From NCBI GenBank assembly GCA_950295325.1, contig OX485803.1:21886001-21950000 (forward strand): a stretch of 64,000 nt of DNA, written 5' to 3'. The stretch comes from Polytrichum commune (taxonomy: Eukaryota > Streptophyta > Polytrichopsida > Polytrichales > Polytrichaceae). This document shows positions 11,824-24,185 of the stretch, piece after piece. Position 1 is the stretch's first letter. Every line of letters starts with the position of its first letter. The position numbers were made by a program, and so were the translations under genes. A model generated the notes under the pieces. That model searched no databases and had not been told where the DNA came from. It was given only the letters and a program-made list of their open reading frames with translations.

Positions 11824-12361
11824 GGAATGCTATCTTGTGAGCGGTGAGCGGTGAGCAGTGAGCCGTGAGCAGAAAATTTGAATTTTTATTCTTCAAATTT
11901 TTCAATGAAATTTATGATATAGACCCTATGACCGTGGAGAATTTATGGTTTCATTCTATAAAACCTACATATTATTTAACAAAAATTAATCAAGGTCCTA
12001 TTTCCTTTTTTTGAGTTTTCGTGGATAAATACTTAAAATTTTAATTTACATTCTTATCCCTTATTTTATGTTCCCTATTATTTTGGAATTTTTTTTTCTA
12101 AACTTTTTTTTTCGTTTTCTTCCGTTTCTTTTTATGGATGGTTTTTTCAAAAGTTTATAATTTCTTCCACTCCACGGTTATAGGCACCATCCACAGTTAA
12201 ACGTACCATCTACTTTTAGTCATATTTGTAAAGAAACTATACGAAGAGTCCTACTCGGTGTAAGATTAAGTCAAATATTCTGATTTTTTTTTTCAAAAAT
12301 TTCAAATTTTCTGCTCACCGCTCGCCGCTCGTTGCTCACCGCTCACAAGATAGCGTCGCTG
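11824..12361. mobile_element. Mutator-like MITE with long terminal inverted repeats
   Basis: Inverted repeats of about 58 bp lie at 11829-11886 and 12297-12354. Each begins GCTATCTTGTGAGCGG inward and contains several copies of a 7-bp unit like GAGCGGT, then AGAAAATTTGAA. The direct repeat cttctgagtgca flanks the element (11812-11823 and 12362-12373), consistent with a Mutator-type duplication of 9-12 bp. The interior is AT-rich and non-coding. The superfamily assignment rests on TIR length and duplication size only. Confidence 0.7.
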
Positions 12362-12373
12362 CTTCTGAGTGCA

Positions 12374-13052
12374 CTCAATTCACTAGCTCTCAATTCACTC
12401 TTTACCGGTCAAATGCAAAACATATGATTGAGAATCTTAGGACTAATTTTGCAAGAAAATCATAACTCTAGAATTTCTGATAAACTAAACATAATACTAT
12501 AATGTAAAGCAAATATAGCACTACAATACCTAAACTAGCCTACCTAGCTCAACCACCTTTAGCATTTTCATATTCAGCCTAGCCATGGTATGGTGAGCAT
12601 CAGTGCATGTCCCATCATGCCTTAGTAACAACACCTCCCTAGCCCTTAGGTCACATAAGATCGTTGAGGCCCTTAGATGGGCCTTGATGGATCAACGGTC
12701 CAAATGCACCATGCCTATGACCACACAAGGCCCATTTATAGCACCTCAGTATTGCGGAAAACCTTCATTTCATATTCCAAATCTCAAAAGTGGCATCTTT
12801 GAAATGACCATTATTTCATATTCAAAGTCAATCAAACTCACCAAAAGTAGTTCAATCAACCTCCCATGAACCTATCTGCACTCACAACCTTGATTCAAAC
12901 CTATTCCCTTACAGATGCTCGAATAACCAACGTGTTAGCCAAACTTGCTCCAAAATCCGCCAACCCTTCAAGCAAATTAGAATTCACCAAGATCCACAAG
13001 AGTAAATGAAGGGAATATCAAGAAGGACATCAAAAGAAAGAGGTATTTGGTA
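12374..13052. other. No recognisable gene
   Basis: AT-rich sequence. The frame at 12603-12869 has no recognisable motif. Confidence 0.45.
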
Positions 13053-14270
13053 TTGAAGCACAATAGAATTAGAAATCATAATCCCAACACAAGCAAATAT
13101 ACATACAAAGGCATATGAACAATGTTTGGAGCGAGATGGTCTTCTCCACTCCTTGTCTTGACCTTTATTGCATTTATCCTCCTTGGTTCATACCAGTGTT
13201 GAACGGGTATGTTGTAAAGTGCATACAGGGGAGGCCTGGTTTTTGAAAATTTCTTGGAAATGTAGAACATCGAGGTATTGATATTACAAAGGTTTTGTAT
13301 TTTCAAGGTAGGGTATGTGTATGTGGTCTTGTAAAATTTCTTGAATTTTAGGGTACGTGTTATGGTGTGAATTTTTTTCATATACCAGGGTGCCCAGTGC
13401 AAGGGTATGGTATGTCATTTTAAGGTTTTTAAGAGATAATTTAATTAATTAATAATTTAATAAAAAATAAAATAAAATAAAAAATAAAAAATCCAAAACA
13501 TATGAAGCATGAACTTGAGCAAACTGATCAAATTGAATCATGATTTGAATTTATCAAATTGTCATGCTTGACTAAGTATTGAATCGGATCAACATGGACT
13601 ACTTCGACCAACATCAGTTTAATCAAACAAAGTTGAATTGATAAAAAACAATCAAACAATGCCCTCAAGCTAAATCTCACTCTAGCTCACCCGCTGCAAT
13701 CAACTCCTCTTCACTAAACTTGTTTAGCAAACACAAACCCTAGTTGTTATATGAAGTTGGTGCTTCAAGCAAAGACAAAACGGAATTACCTCTTCTTGAA
13801 GGTGCAACACCCTCTCTCCCACATTAATCAACGTTGCTAGCTTAACCCCAACAACAAAGCTTCACTACTTGTAGTACGTTGTGCACACAACAAACCCGTA
13901 CATCGCCGGAAGCAGGCATAATGAACAAAGACGTGCATGTTTAAGGGTTTCCAAGCTCATCGTTGAGCAAGGTACGGGTTAGTGACCAGGTTTAGGGTTG
14001 GCAGTGAGTCCAGGGCCCGGGTATGAACCTGGTATTTGCGCACTGCTTGGTAGTTCAAGCTGGTATCACAAACCAGTGTACATACCCTTTTACAGACCCG
14101 TGTGCGGGACAGATACCCGTTCAACACTGGTTCATACAGTGCATATGGAATATCTCAACTCCCACTTCTCACTAACCATATGGAATTATGTAAATTTTAT
14201 TCATCCTTGAATCTTTAACAAACACCATTCTATGAATACGAACAATCTTATGCTCCAACTTCAATACTCT
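13053..14270 (-). mobile_element. LTR-like repeat (3' side of copia remnant), with hAT MITE inside
   Basis: Excluding the MITE at 13194-14129, this resembles 18113-18385. Both start near tgaagcac, share a cacaagcaaata region and gatggtcttctcc, and end with ctcaactcccacttc and aacaaacaccat. The pair brackets the copia coding remnant and is therefore read as its two LTRs. Divergence is high, so the exact ends are uncertain. Confidence 0.45.
13194..14129. mobile_element. 936-bp hAT-type MITE
   Basis: The termini CAGTGTTGAACGGGTAT and ATACCCGTTCAACACTG are perfect 17-bp inverted repeats. The 8-bp sequence gttcatac is directly repeated at 13186-13193 and 14130-14137. Both are diagnostic of hAT elements. 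There is no transposase frame. The related LTR copy at 18113-18385 lacks this insertion and serves as the empty site. Confidence 0.9.
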
Positions 14271-14539
14271 CACTTTGCAAATATTCAAAGGATTGCAATT
14301 TCATTGCCCTTGATAGTGATTGTTGCCTATCATTCCCAAATACTATCTTTTTTTAATATCATAATTTCATAAACTTCAAATAATCATCAAAATATGCCCC
14401 ATCTTCCATTTCTACATCATGTTGGGGCAATATGTGGTTCTTCTATCCTTTTCTAAGCGGCCATTGCTCCCTTGAAGGGTATCTTCTCTCCTCTAAAGGC
14501 TACCCCTCCCCATCATCACCAAAACTTGGTCGCATTTCC

Positions 14540-16660
14540 TCATAATAATTTCTTTGGAGCGGAGGTGTTGAAGAACATTTTTTGTTTGTTGGTCCTTCTC
14601 TTGGTTTTTGAATTACCGCTAGTTATCTCCCACTTGCTCTTTAGGCTTCTCAATATCTTGACCAAGACCACACAATAGAAATTTGGAAGATTTGTCCACC
14701 CCAACCACCATGGGATCCTTATTTCTTCCATTTAAAAACATTTCCAAATCACGCCAACTACTCGTACCATTATCTATGAACATAACATCTCTCATGGGGC
14801 CAAATACGTCCGAATGTGCTATCTCCAAAGGTTTTAATTGCTCGCCTTCCCCCATCGTTGGGAAAAATTACCCTAATTTGTTGTCTTTCAATACATGCTT
14901 CACAAATCGACGAAAAGTTTGGGACAATGAATTTTACCGAGGTTCATGCAATTACCCACGTGTTGAAATGCATGAACACCCTTCACATTCAAATGGCCAA
15001 GCTGATGATTCCAAAGTTCAAATCTACCATCTTTCTTCAATGATTGTGCCAAATGGCTCCATGCATCTTTGTGAAAATCATTTCGTGAAAAATTGTCTTT
15101 ATGTAGTTCCCGTACAATCACCTCTTTATCCAGATCGCCTACAATACATTCGTTTAGGTTAATTTACATTTTCACATGTTCGATAATAACTTGCGCACTG
15201 AAAGTAAATTTGCTTGCAACTTGGCAACATAGAAGGCATCCTTGATACAAACTCTTTTGGTTTTGCCTATCACTAGTGCTTCAACAACAATGGAACCCAT
15301 TTGGGTGTAAGTTCAATATAGTGGACAACTCCTGATCCTTGCCTAGTGTTAAGTGAAAGTGATTCAATTTTATGTATTTCTTTGAATTTTGTGAAGAAAA
15401 CAATCATAGACATTCAAAAAACATTTTGATCTACAAAGCCAAGCAATTTATGATGACCAAAAAATTCCAAGAAAAATGTATATATTTTAGCACACGCTGC
15501 AAGTGGTGTGCAAGTAGGTGATATTGAGCAAGTGACTATCTAGAATTTGTTTTAAATATGATAAAATTATATAAAATTAATTTTCTTTTACAAATTATTG
15601 TGATGATGCCCTCAAGTAAATATTGAATTCAAGGAATATTAAATTTTTATTATAAAGAAAATCCAACTTCAAAATAGTTAAGGTCATGAACTCTACATCC
15701 AAAACCAGACTCAACCATTTGTTTTTTAGCATCACTTTTGATGCTAAGTAATGAAGATCTCAACTTAATATTCTATATTTGAGCATTTAACACAACAATA
15801 AAGGTCATCATTAAAAAAATCCAATTTAAACACTGTTTTGCTACTACTTTTAGGCCTTTGACCAAAACAAATTATGGTTTTAGTATACCAAAGCACTTTT
15901 TGGTCCACTTAACCATGCTTGCACCCATTTCAATCATTTTTACTACATTATGATTGACCAAATAGGCATTGCATAGGGCAATTCCATTATATGTGTCCAA
16001 TGTCAACTTATGGGAAGTCATGTATTTTGTTGCTCCCGAATCCATGATCCACTTACATGAATGTGCTGCATTTTTTTGGTATTGTTAGTATTCTCTTTAT
16101 CATTATTCTTTGTTTTGTAATAAAAATGCGCAATGTAATTCGATTTGTCACAGTAGTAGCATGATTTGACATCTTCATACCAAGAGAGTTGCCATTTTTG
16201 CCTTAATGCAACACCATTGTGGCATCATCACCTTGGAGTTCCTTCTCCTTCCTCTTTGACATCTTGTGCATCAAATCTACTGTCACATATTCTATAGTTA
16301 GTTTTTTCATCGGTATCATTTCCAAGACAATGATGAAGTGTGCGTACAAAGGTAGCAAAGTCATAACAACATCTTTGTTTTGTATAGAGATCTCCAATTA
16401 AATAAGTTGATTTGCAAATGCTTTGATCTTGTTGATGTGGTCTAACAAATTATCATCTTCTTACATCTTACATGTAAACAATTTGCGGCGAACAAAGAGA
16501 ATGTTCGATAAATTCCATGTCTTCTAGATGTTGCAAAGGGTATGCCATGCATGCGCTGGACTTCGCAACTTTTGATATGCGCAAGTTAATTGTCCGCCAA
16601 ATTGAGCATAATGATGAACATTGTCTTTTTGACAAACCTTTGATATACTTTCTTTACTTT
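14540..16660 (-). pseudogene. Ty1/copia gag-pol remnant (gag, protease, integrase start)
   Basis: Read on the minus strand, a decayed gag appears first (near 16200-16400). A broken zinc knuckle follows near 16130-16175 (CYYCDKSNYIAHF, last ligand lost), then a protease active-site region near 16025-16050 resembling DSGATKYMTSHKL. After that comes the pre-integrase block LWNHQLGHLNVKGVHAF (about 14960-15010), and then LEIAHSDVFGPM, the start of integrase, near 14820. Stops and frameshifts interrupt all parts. Reverse transcriptase and RNase H are not recognisable, so the 3' half of pol has been deleted. Only ordinary retrotransposon motifs are seen, and there is no envelope-like gene. Confidence 0.8.
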
Positions 16661-16929
16661 GGGATCAACGTTGGAAGGTGAAGCTACCTCAAAGTCATCC
16701 ACAATGCTCCAAAAGTTCACAAAAACCAACCTCATATATATCTAATTTTAATTTTAATAATTTAAAGTTCTTTCCATTGAACTTGTCAATGGCTCTAGCA
16801 CCCTCACCCTCAAGCAATGTCATGTTATGCTCAAAGATTGGAAATATATTCTCTAATCACTCAATTTAACGTGTCTTAGCAATTACATGTTCTCAACGAC
16901 TTGATAAACCTTAATAAATCTTTATTAAT

Positions 16930-17830
16930 TTAAATGAACCCCTCTTAGATTCAAATGTGTCCTTGTATCTCAATCCATTTAAATCAAGCCATTTTGCTTT
17001 CAAATGTGTCTTTCAACCTTAATGTTACTCAAATCATGCCCTTTTGCTTTCAAATGTGCCCTTGCATACTCAATCCACTTAAGTCGGATGTTTTTTTAAC
17101 TATAAAGAGTCTTCAAGCTCTCAAAAATGCCTTTGTACCCTGAATCCACTCAAATAAGCCATTTTAATTTCAAAGGCATTTTTGCACCCTCGATCCACTC
17201 AAGTCAGATCCTTTTGAACTCAAATGAGCCCTCTTACTCTTAAATTTGCCCTTGTACCTTAAATCCATTCAAACAAGCTCTCTTGGTCTCAAATGTGTCT
17301 TTGCACCCTCAAACCACTCAAAAAAGACCCTCTACAAATGTAATTTGTATTTCACCCTCCAAACAACTAAAAACAAGCCCTCTTCACTCCAAATGTGCCT
17401 TTGCCCCCTCGAAACAACTCAAATGCGCCTTTATGGTCCAAATACACTTAAATCAAGCCTTCTTCAATTCAAATGTGCCTTTGCATCCTTAATATACTTA
17501 AAATGATCTTAAATACCCTCAAATGTGTATAGTTGCATTCAACAACTTCAAATCAGGTCCTCATCAACTCAAGTGATTTTAATACCCTCAAATGTGAACA
17601 ATTCCATTCAACCAACTCAAATCATGTTCTTTTCAATTCAAATGACCTTCAATACCTTTATATAGATATGATTGCACTCAACCAACTCAAATCATATTTT
17701 CTTCAACTTAAATGACCTTCAATACCCTCAAATGTGCACAATTGCACTCAACAACCTCAAAGCAAGTCATCTTCAACTCAAATGACCTTCAATACATCCA
17801 AATATGCACAAATGCTTCCAACCAACTTAG
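16930..17830. repeat. Degenerate tandem repeats in copia leader region
   Basis: From about 16950 to 17520 a roughly 50-bp unit recurs around tcaaatgtg-c-ttg-a-cctcaatccactcaaat. From about 17521 to 17830 a longer unit of about 70 bp follows, around accttcaataccctcaaatg and ttgcactcaaccaactcaaatca. It lies between the gag remnant and the upstream LTR-like repeat. Reading frames across it are repetitive artefacts. Confidence 0.7.
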
Positions 17831-18112
17831 ACCACCATCCGATTGTATCAAATATGTATACAAACATTACAAACACTCAAATCAACACTTACAACTTTCA
17901 AATGTGCACTTATACACACCTACAATATTCTCATCTCCAAATCTCCAAGTCTCCAAAAAGCAACCGATGTCCCAAACATGCACCAATGCATCTCCAATAC
18001 GAAGCTCCCCAAAAGCTCATTCGAGCACTAAAACCTCTCAAGATCCACTCCTTAACCAACTAGCAATCAAATCTCTAACTCTAGTATTTGTGTGAGTAAG
18101 CTCATAATCTAA

Positions 18113-18385
18113 TGAAGCACGATAGAACTAAAGCCTAGATTGCACAAGCAAATACACATATGCAAAGGCATTTGAAAAGTATTTGGAGTAACATGGTCTT
18201 CTCCCTTCCTTGCCTTGCACTTTATTGCATTTTTTTCTCTTTGGTTCATCTTTGCACAATGCATATGAGATATCTCAACTCCCACTTCCCACTACGATAT
18301 GGGGTAATTCAAACTTTATTCACTTTTAAACCTTTAACAAACACCATCCTATGACTACGAGCAACCTAATGCTCTACCTTCAACA
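18113..18385 (-). mobile_element. LTR-like repeat (5' side of copia remnant)
   Basis: Begins TGAAGCAC and ends near TTCAACA. It is partner to the repeat at 13053-14270, minus the MITE. Its position 5' of gag on the minus strand fits a 5' LTR of about 270 bp. No convincing 5-bp duplication was found outside the pair. Confidence 0.45.
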
Positions 18386-19719
18386 TTCGGCATACCTGAT
18401 TGAAGATAACTCGTGAAAAACGGCCAGGCCTTTGGGGCAATGTGTGAATGATCGAAGACATGCCCAAAAAATTGCCAACCTTTCGAGGCAGTGTGTGAAT
18501 GATTGGAGATGTGGGATCGTAGATCGGATCGGATCAGATCTTCCCAACTCCAAACAAATCAGGTCAACTCATCAACTCCTTGAGACGTTCCTTCAGTTCG
18601 CTCAGAACTCCACACAAACGGTCATCGACTCAACAACTCGCAACCACACATCCACGTAGCTCACTCACAACTCCATGCACACACTCGGATCAACTTAAGC
18701 AACTAGCTTGTGATTATTCAGACACTCAGAACTCTGAACTCCACAGCTCCATGGTCGGTAGCTCTTAGTTGGGTGGCCGGAAATGAGGATCCGAGACCAG
18801 GGGTAGGTGCCAATCAAAAGGGAGGACTTAGTGGCTAGAGCTACCATAACCCGTTAACCACCCTCCAGCTGTGCACTAGACCACCGTCACAATGGTGAAG
18901 TGCCATTTCTAAAACTGATCATGGCTCGGTGGCAACTTCAATGCATGTACACTTAGTGTAGCCAATGGGAGTCAAGTGTTAATGTACTCATGAGGTAACC
19001 GAATTAGGCGATGTTCTGTATGGAATCGTAGATTACCGTGTTCGGTGTAGGGAGAATCTAATGAACGAGTAGGGGTTTGGACAACTTTCCACTTTGAAAA
19101 ATTGGAGCATTTTTTGTATAGGGCACAAAAATATGAAACAATTTGCATTCTTCATGAATCCTTCTCGTCTATCTTGGAAAATTATCTCATGATTGTCAGA
19201 CCAGATCTTCAATGCGAATCACCTTAATGTGAATCACCTTATTTTCACGGGTTATGGTATTTCCACCTTAGTGGCTAGAGCTCCCAAGGGTTTCCGGAGT
19301 TTGACCCGGCATTATTTTTTAAGCCTCTGACATGTGAGTGTCAGGTCAGGAAAAATAATGTAGAGGCCTCAACTCAAGCTTGCACCCTGGCTTTGACCAG
19401 GCATCCGGTTAGTTTAAGAACCAATTCAATGACCTCTGTGAGATAGCGGATAACATCAACTTGAATGTCCAATTTGAAGAATGATTTGACATTGTCTAGT
19501 ACTACATGAGAAAGAAACCTATCTCTAATTAAGTTGTAAAGGAGACATTCTAATGCAACATGTGTCTCATTTCCAACTGCATTGCATAACATTATTTAGA
19601 TTCATAACGTTGTTATGTGGGACTGACAATATTCCACAATTTATTCCCCACATTCAAATTGAATAATGGAAAAGTAGTCTAGCTTCTTTATTTTAGTTAT
19701 TTTATATTTTACTGGACCT
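18386..19719. other. No recognisable gene
   Basis: The 16-nt direct repeat cttagtggctagagct occurs near 18828 and 19269. The part 19380-19560 resembles 6950-7040 and 24890-24980, so it is another old paralogous fragment. No intact gene is visible. Confidence 0.45.
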
Positions 19720-20197
19720 GCTAATAATAGCCAACATTCTATTTGATTTTTTGGTGAAGTTGGTTTCAAGTGCTCTACCCAATGTGCTTATGTTGGCCAA
19801 CCATTGATTTTGGGATACTAAGAGTAATAGTATATTTGAGATTCTTGACAATGTGGTTTCGGACGACTTCATGTTGTTGTGGTTCAACCATTAATTTGAG
19901 ACAAGAATAAGTTTCAAATTAACGAATATAGTGTTTTATCCTTATTTAATCCCCTTTATGGTATAAACCCTTATCCATGCTTATTGATTTCTCCTTTCTT
20001 ACTTGATTCCAAAAGAGTAACTTTTATCAACCATTAACAACATTCAAGACTAAATTCAACAACAAAATATAGTGGGCAGAAAGACCTCTTAGAACAAACC
20101 AAGGAAGTGTTGGGCAAATAGATGAGGCCAATTTTCAATTTTACCTTGGATGTGTATAAAGTTTGAACAAAAGAGACTTGTGGAAGTGATAAAAGGC

Positions 20198-20974
20198 CAG
20201 GGTTGTCTATCGCGACGTCCTGCCACCGTCATGACGTCATGACGTGTCGTGTCGGGGCGGACCCCTCCGTCACGACATAATAGGGTCCACGTAGGGTCAT
20301 ACTAGGGGGAAGCTAGTAGGGTGGGTAAAATACTTACCTTCTTGCCAAGGTGGCATCCAATGTAGCAGAAAAATCCGACGTGGATGTGCATATTTCCCTT
20401 GCTAGGTAAATCATTTTGCCTTTGTGTTTATCATTATGTTAAAATCAAAGTAGTAAAATATGACAAATGAGGGTGTGGGGGGGAGGGGGACGGAGCGGAC
20501 GGGGACGGGAACGGGGGCGGGAACGGATGCGGACGGGGGGAACGCCGGATGGGGTCGGATGGGGGCCGGGTTCGGATTAGGGGGGGCCGGGTTCGGATGG
20601 GTGGGGGGGGGGGGTTTGGATTGGGGGGGGGGGGGCGAATGGAGGCCGGATGGGGGGCCGGATGAGGGCCGGATGGGGTGCCGGATGGGGGAGGGGAACG
20701 TAGGGAGCGGGGGGAACGGGGGGGGGGGGGGGGGGGACGGGCGCTAGTAATTTTTTTCCCACTTTACCTCTACTTTGCTGACATGGCACCATACGTGGAC
20801 ATCGTAAATCCTACGTGTCCTGATTGGGATAATGTAATTACACAAAAAAATACGGTAAAATTCAAGTTCGTCAGGATAAAGACGGCATCCGGCATAATGT
20901 CATGATAGATACGTGTCGTGACGACACGACATTATGTCAGGATTAGCCTCCGTCACGACACAATAGACAACCCT
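20198..20974 (+). mobile_element. Non-autonomous hAT element, giant-hAT family, block B
   Basis: Starts CAGGGTTGTCTATCGCGACG, ends ATAGACAACCCT, and has the same orientation as the giant element. It is flanked by taaaaggc on the left and taaaaaggc on the right. Blocks A and C carry one uninterrupted taaaaggc at the same place (3338-3345 in A), which is a clean empty site. The G-rich core (20470-20745) is non-coding. The subterminal splice acceptor present in the other copies is mutated here. Confidence 0.92.
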
Positions 20975-21069
20975 TAAAAAGGCATGCCGAGTTCCAACAT
21001 GATTCGGATCGAACTTGAGCATTATCATATCGAGAATGAAGATATATGGCTTAAAATCTCACGATTTTC

Positions 21070-21335
21070 ACAATCTCATCCAATTTGTATTGTCTGGGGC
21101 GGTGTGAGGTGCGTTAACTAGAGAAATATAATTGTGCATTTATCATCTAGAGAGTTTTCTAAGATGGACGTGTGGGAAGTCCTTCGAGGTGGATGTAATA
21201 CCACGAATGCAAGTTGAGGTAGTTGAGTTATTGTGTAACCTAGAAATGTGCACGCCTCCAATGTTCTTCGACATTATGGTTTGTGCTGTCATCCACACCA
21301 CCGCCATGCTCACACATGCATTGGGGTGATTGGAC
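21070..21335 (+). pseudogene. DUF4218-like remnant, block B
   Basis: Paralogue of 3430-3700 with several substitutions (for example VDVIPRM for VDEIPRM and CTPPMFFDIM). The core VELLCNLEM...PPMFFDI is intact and the flanks are lost. Confidence 0.65.
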
Positions 21336-21732
21336 GTCACATGAAATCCAAACCAATAAGCATCGGATACAAGGATGTCACCGTGAGTTTGCTAGGTCCA
21401 TTTCGTTGCGTCACTATAACACGAAGTTTGTACTAGCGGATACATACAAGTTTCATGAGATTCGGAATGTCACCAAGATGTCATACAATATAGAAATTTA
21501 GTGCCGGCAAAATGATCAATAATGACAAGCAAGTTTGCCATTGCAAAAATTCATGGTCCTGTTGGATACACATTTTTGAATGACATAGACAACTCTAAAC
21601 GGAAATTTATGAGGAACCGAGTGGAATATCATTTGAACATTATCAAATAGGTTCATTGAATGGAGGTGTATCTGTCATACAAGTGTTTATAAAACACACA
21701 AACACATTTAGCGTCGGAGTGGGCCACTTACG

Positions 21733-21891
21733 GTAATATACGCTGGGTACATGAGCATGCGGAAATCATTTCTATTGCAGCTATATCCATAGGGTTTGGT
21801 GGGTCTTCCTTTACTTTCACCTTTGCCTTCCTTTTCCCTCCTATCCTTCCTCTTGGGTTCACAACCTTGCTTTTTGTTGCTAGGTAATTAA
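21733..21891. other. 159-bp segment present only in block B
   Basis: Between cacttacg and gcattgataac, block B has 159 bp that A and C lack. It begins gtaatatacg and ends aggtaattaa. No inverted termini are evident. It is either an insertion in B or a deletion shared by A and C. Confidence 0.7.
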
Positions 21892-23311
21892 GCATTGATA
21901 ACTACCATGCAAATGTTTCGGCCATTTCATTTTTCAAGAACTTAAAACGCCCAGCAAGTAACAATATATTTCTACGACTATAATAAAGTTTAACGTCGAT
22001 TATATCTGCATTAGCGGTTGCTTAAGCCATAAGTACTGCTGGTTATGAATACTGAGCGAACCAATGCTCGGTAAGAGAAGGTTTTCGGTTCTCATCCCTT
22101 CTCAAACCAACTCAAGAGAGTTATTCGTCCTCTCACAGGAAAAGAAGAATCTTTCCATTGCCCGAGAGATAAACCAATGTCACCTTATATAAGAATGACA
22201 GGGGCGGCCATACAAGGGAAGAGAGCCCTCTAGCGTCAATTGATATGCAATATGATTTGCTCATGGGGTTGTAGGATGAGACATATGGTACACTCAATAT
22301 GCACGTAAGAACACCTCCTACACAATATAACAATAGATCAGGGTGGAAGTAATTCAAACCCCTGGTTCTATTGCCATCGTGATTCATTGGGAATAAGAAA
22401 CGATTTTGCCCTTCACCCGAAGCTGGAGCTTCTTAGGGTGAAGTAGCCCACATTCAAACACGTGGAGGGATTTAAATCAGTAGAGATTTAACCGGGGATG
22501 TGGTTAACTAACACTAGTAGATGAAGAACTATACATGTGTTCAATATGTTTATCTTCTATCGAATCTTTAAGATGCAATCTTGTGTTTTACACGTTCCCA
22601 TGGGAGACCCGTTTTTTGTACATATTTCATTGCCCTGTCGACTGCGATCCTATACGTTCTACAGTGACTGGCAAGTTAAACCCCTTGAGTTATCAACCAT
22701 AATTTGCCACAAAAATGAATCTGGAGAGCATCGATGCTGCTCTTCTATGACTACAACATCTTTATTTGTTCTCTCGAGTAAACGGCGACCAAACTCGTCG
22801 ACCGCAGAGAGTTGAGACATACAATACTTACGTGACAAAGACGTGGACGAGTTTGATATGTATATATATATATGTATATTTCCATATATAAAGGATCACA
22901 ATTTATGAAGAACACAGCGAACAGTTCCTAAGCCAATTCTTCTAGCCCTCATCTACTGGCTCCCATTGATGTACATCATTGCTCCTCATTGCAGCTTGCT
23001 CTCAATGATTTTTATTTATAGCCAAGCTAAGCAAGTCTGGACGAAGCTCCACTTGATCTTTATTGCCTTTCGCACTGGAAGGCTTTTCGTCAATTGATAG
23101 TCAAACTGCCGATTATTAGGCCACCGTCCATAACCAACTGGTCAGTGTGTGTCCCCATTCAAGAGACTCGGGCTTGAGAGCATCTACGCACAACAAGTGG
23201 ATGCAATCTGATGGAAGACCCCCTACAAAGCATCACAAGTAATTTCACCCCCTGTTAGCATGCAATTGAATCAGTCCTCTCATTCTGTTTGTTTCCATTC
23301 ACCGGAAAGAG

Positions 23312-23664
23312 TCAATTATGCCCTGCACCCTTCGAAGCTTCTTAGGGTGAACCACACATTCAAACACATCTATCTCAATACTCAGAAAATGCCATGTTGG
23401 ACGCAGTCATACGATCCAACAGATGGTTCACCAAGTCCTTATAAAATGATATACGAAGTGGTTCTCATGAGGCCGTATGATGTAAAGCATGATAGAACTC
23501 AACAACGTGATCATGGCACATCCTAACCAAAGCGAAAGAGTCGACTCGATCATGCCCTTTACCCGAAGTGCCTTAGGTTGAAGTACCACTTGACATTCAA
23601 ACACATCCAGTTCACCACTTACAAAATGCCATTGGTGGATGTCGTATGATCCAACATATGGGTT
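23312..23664. repeat. Two diverged direct repeats, block B
   Basis: Same pair as at 5515-5867, identical in sequence as far as I can see, lying 3' of the secreted-protein gene. Confidence 0.6.
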
Positions 23665-23708
23665 ATGACCGAGTTACACTTAATTAGAGCATACCTGACA
23701 AAAATTAA

Positions 23709-24185
23709 TCAACTGATGGGACTTGTGCAGATGAAACTTTTGCAGCTGGGATCCGTGGGCGCAGCACACCCAAAATTCTCGATCACGTCACCCTGAATGG
23801 AAGTCAGGAACTGCAAGCCGGCCATCCCAGTTCCGCAGTGGCCAGTGAGATAGATCTTCACGGTACCCGTGTTGGCCGTTACTCTCCCCTGTAAGCTGCC
23901 CGCAGTGGCGTAGACACACTTGCCAACCTGAAAGGTGAAGGTCGATGCCAACAGCGTGCTTGAAGCACTTATTTGCAGGGTCTCGTCGCTCCTGGCTGCA
24001 ATGGTCGTGTTCTCGGACACCGTCATTGGTTCGTCCAGTTCGTTCACGAACGTGATATTCATATTGACAAGTTGCGCTGAAGTTTCAGCCGCCATGACAG
24101 CCACCAGCACCACTACTAGAGCCACCAAAACTGATCCACGGGTGGATTTGAAGCTGCCGGTCGCCATATTCATCGTCATCTGCAT
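23709..24185 (-). CDS. Small secreted Cys-containing protein, copy 2
   Basis: The protein is identical to that of the gene at 5912-6388: signal peptide 1-37, mature part of about 120 residues with five cysteines, family not recognised. It lies within the 22919-24324 tract, which is identical across all three blocks. Upstream sequence is shared with copy 3 but differs from copy 1 beyond 24324, about 140 bp before the ATG, so copy 2 keeps the upstream region typical of B and C. The gap to the nearest element, the CACTA insertion, is about 1 kb. Sequence gives no evidence for which copy is expressed. Confidence 0.75.
   Translation of the reverse strand: MQMTMNMATGSFKSTRGSVLVALVVVLVAVMAAETSAQLVNMNITFVNELDEPMTVSENTTIAARSDETLQISASSTLLASTFTFQVGKCVYATAGSLQGRVTANTGTVKIYLTGHCGTGMAGLQFLTSIQGDVIENFGCAAPTDPSCKSFICTSPIS

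Noticed and set aside
14683-15162. Plus-strand 159-residue ORF
   Set aside because: It is the antisense shadow of the copia pre-integrase region.
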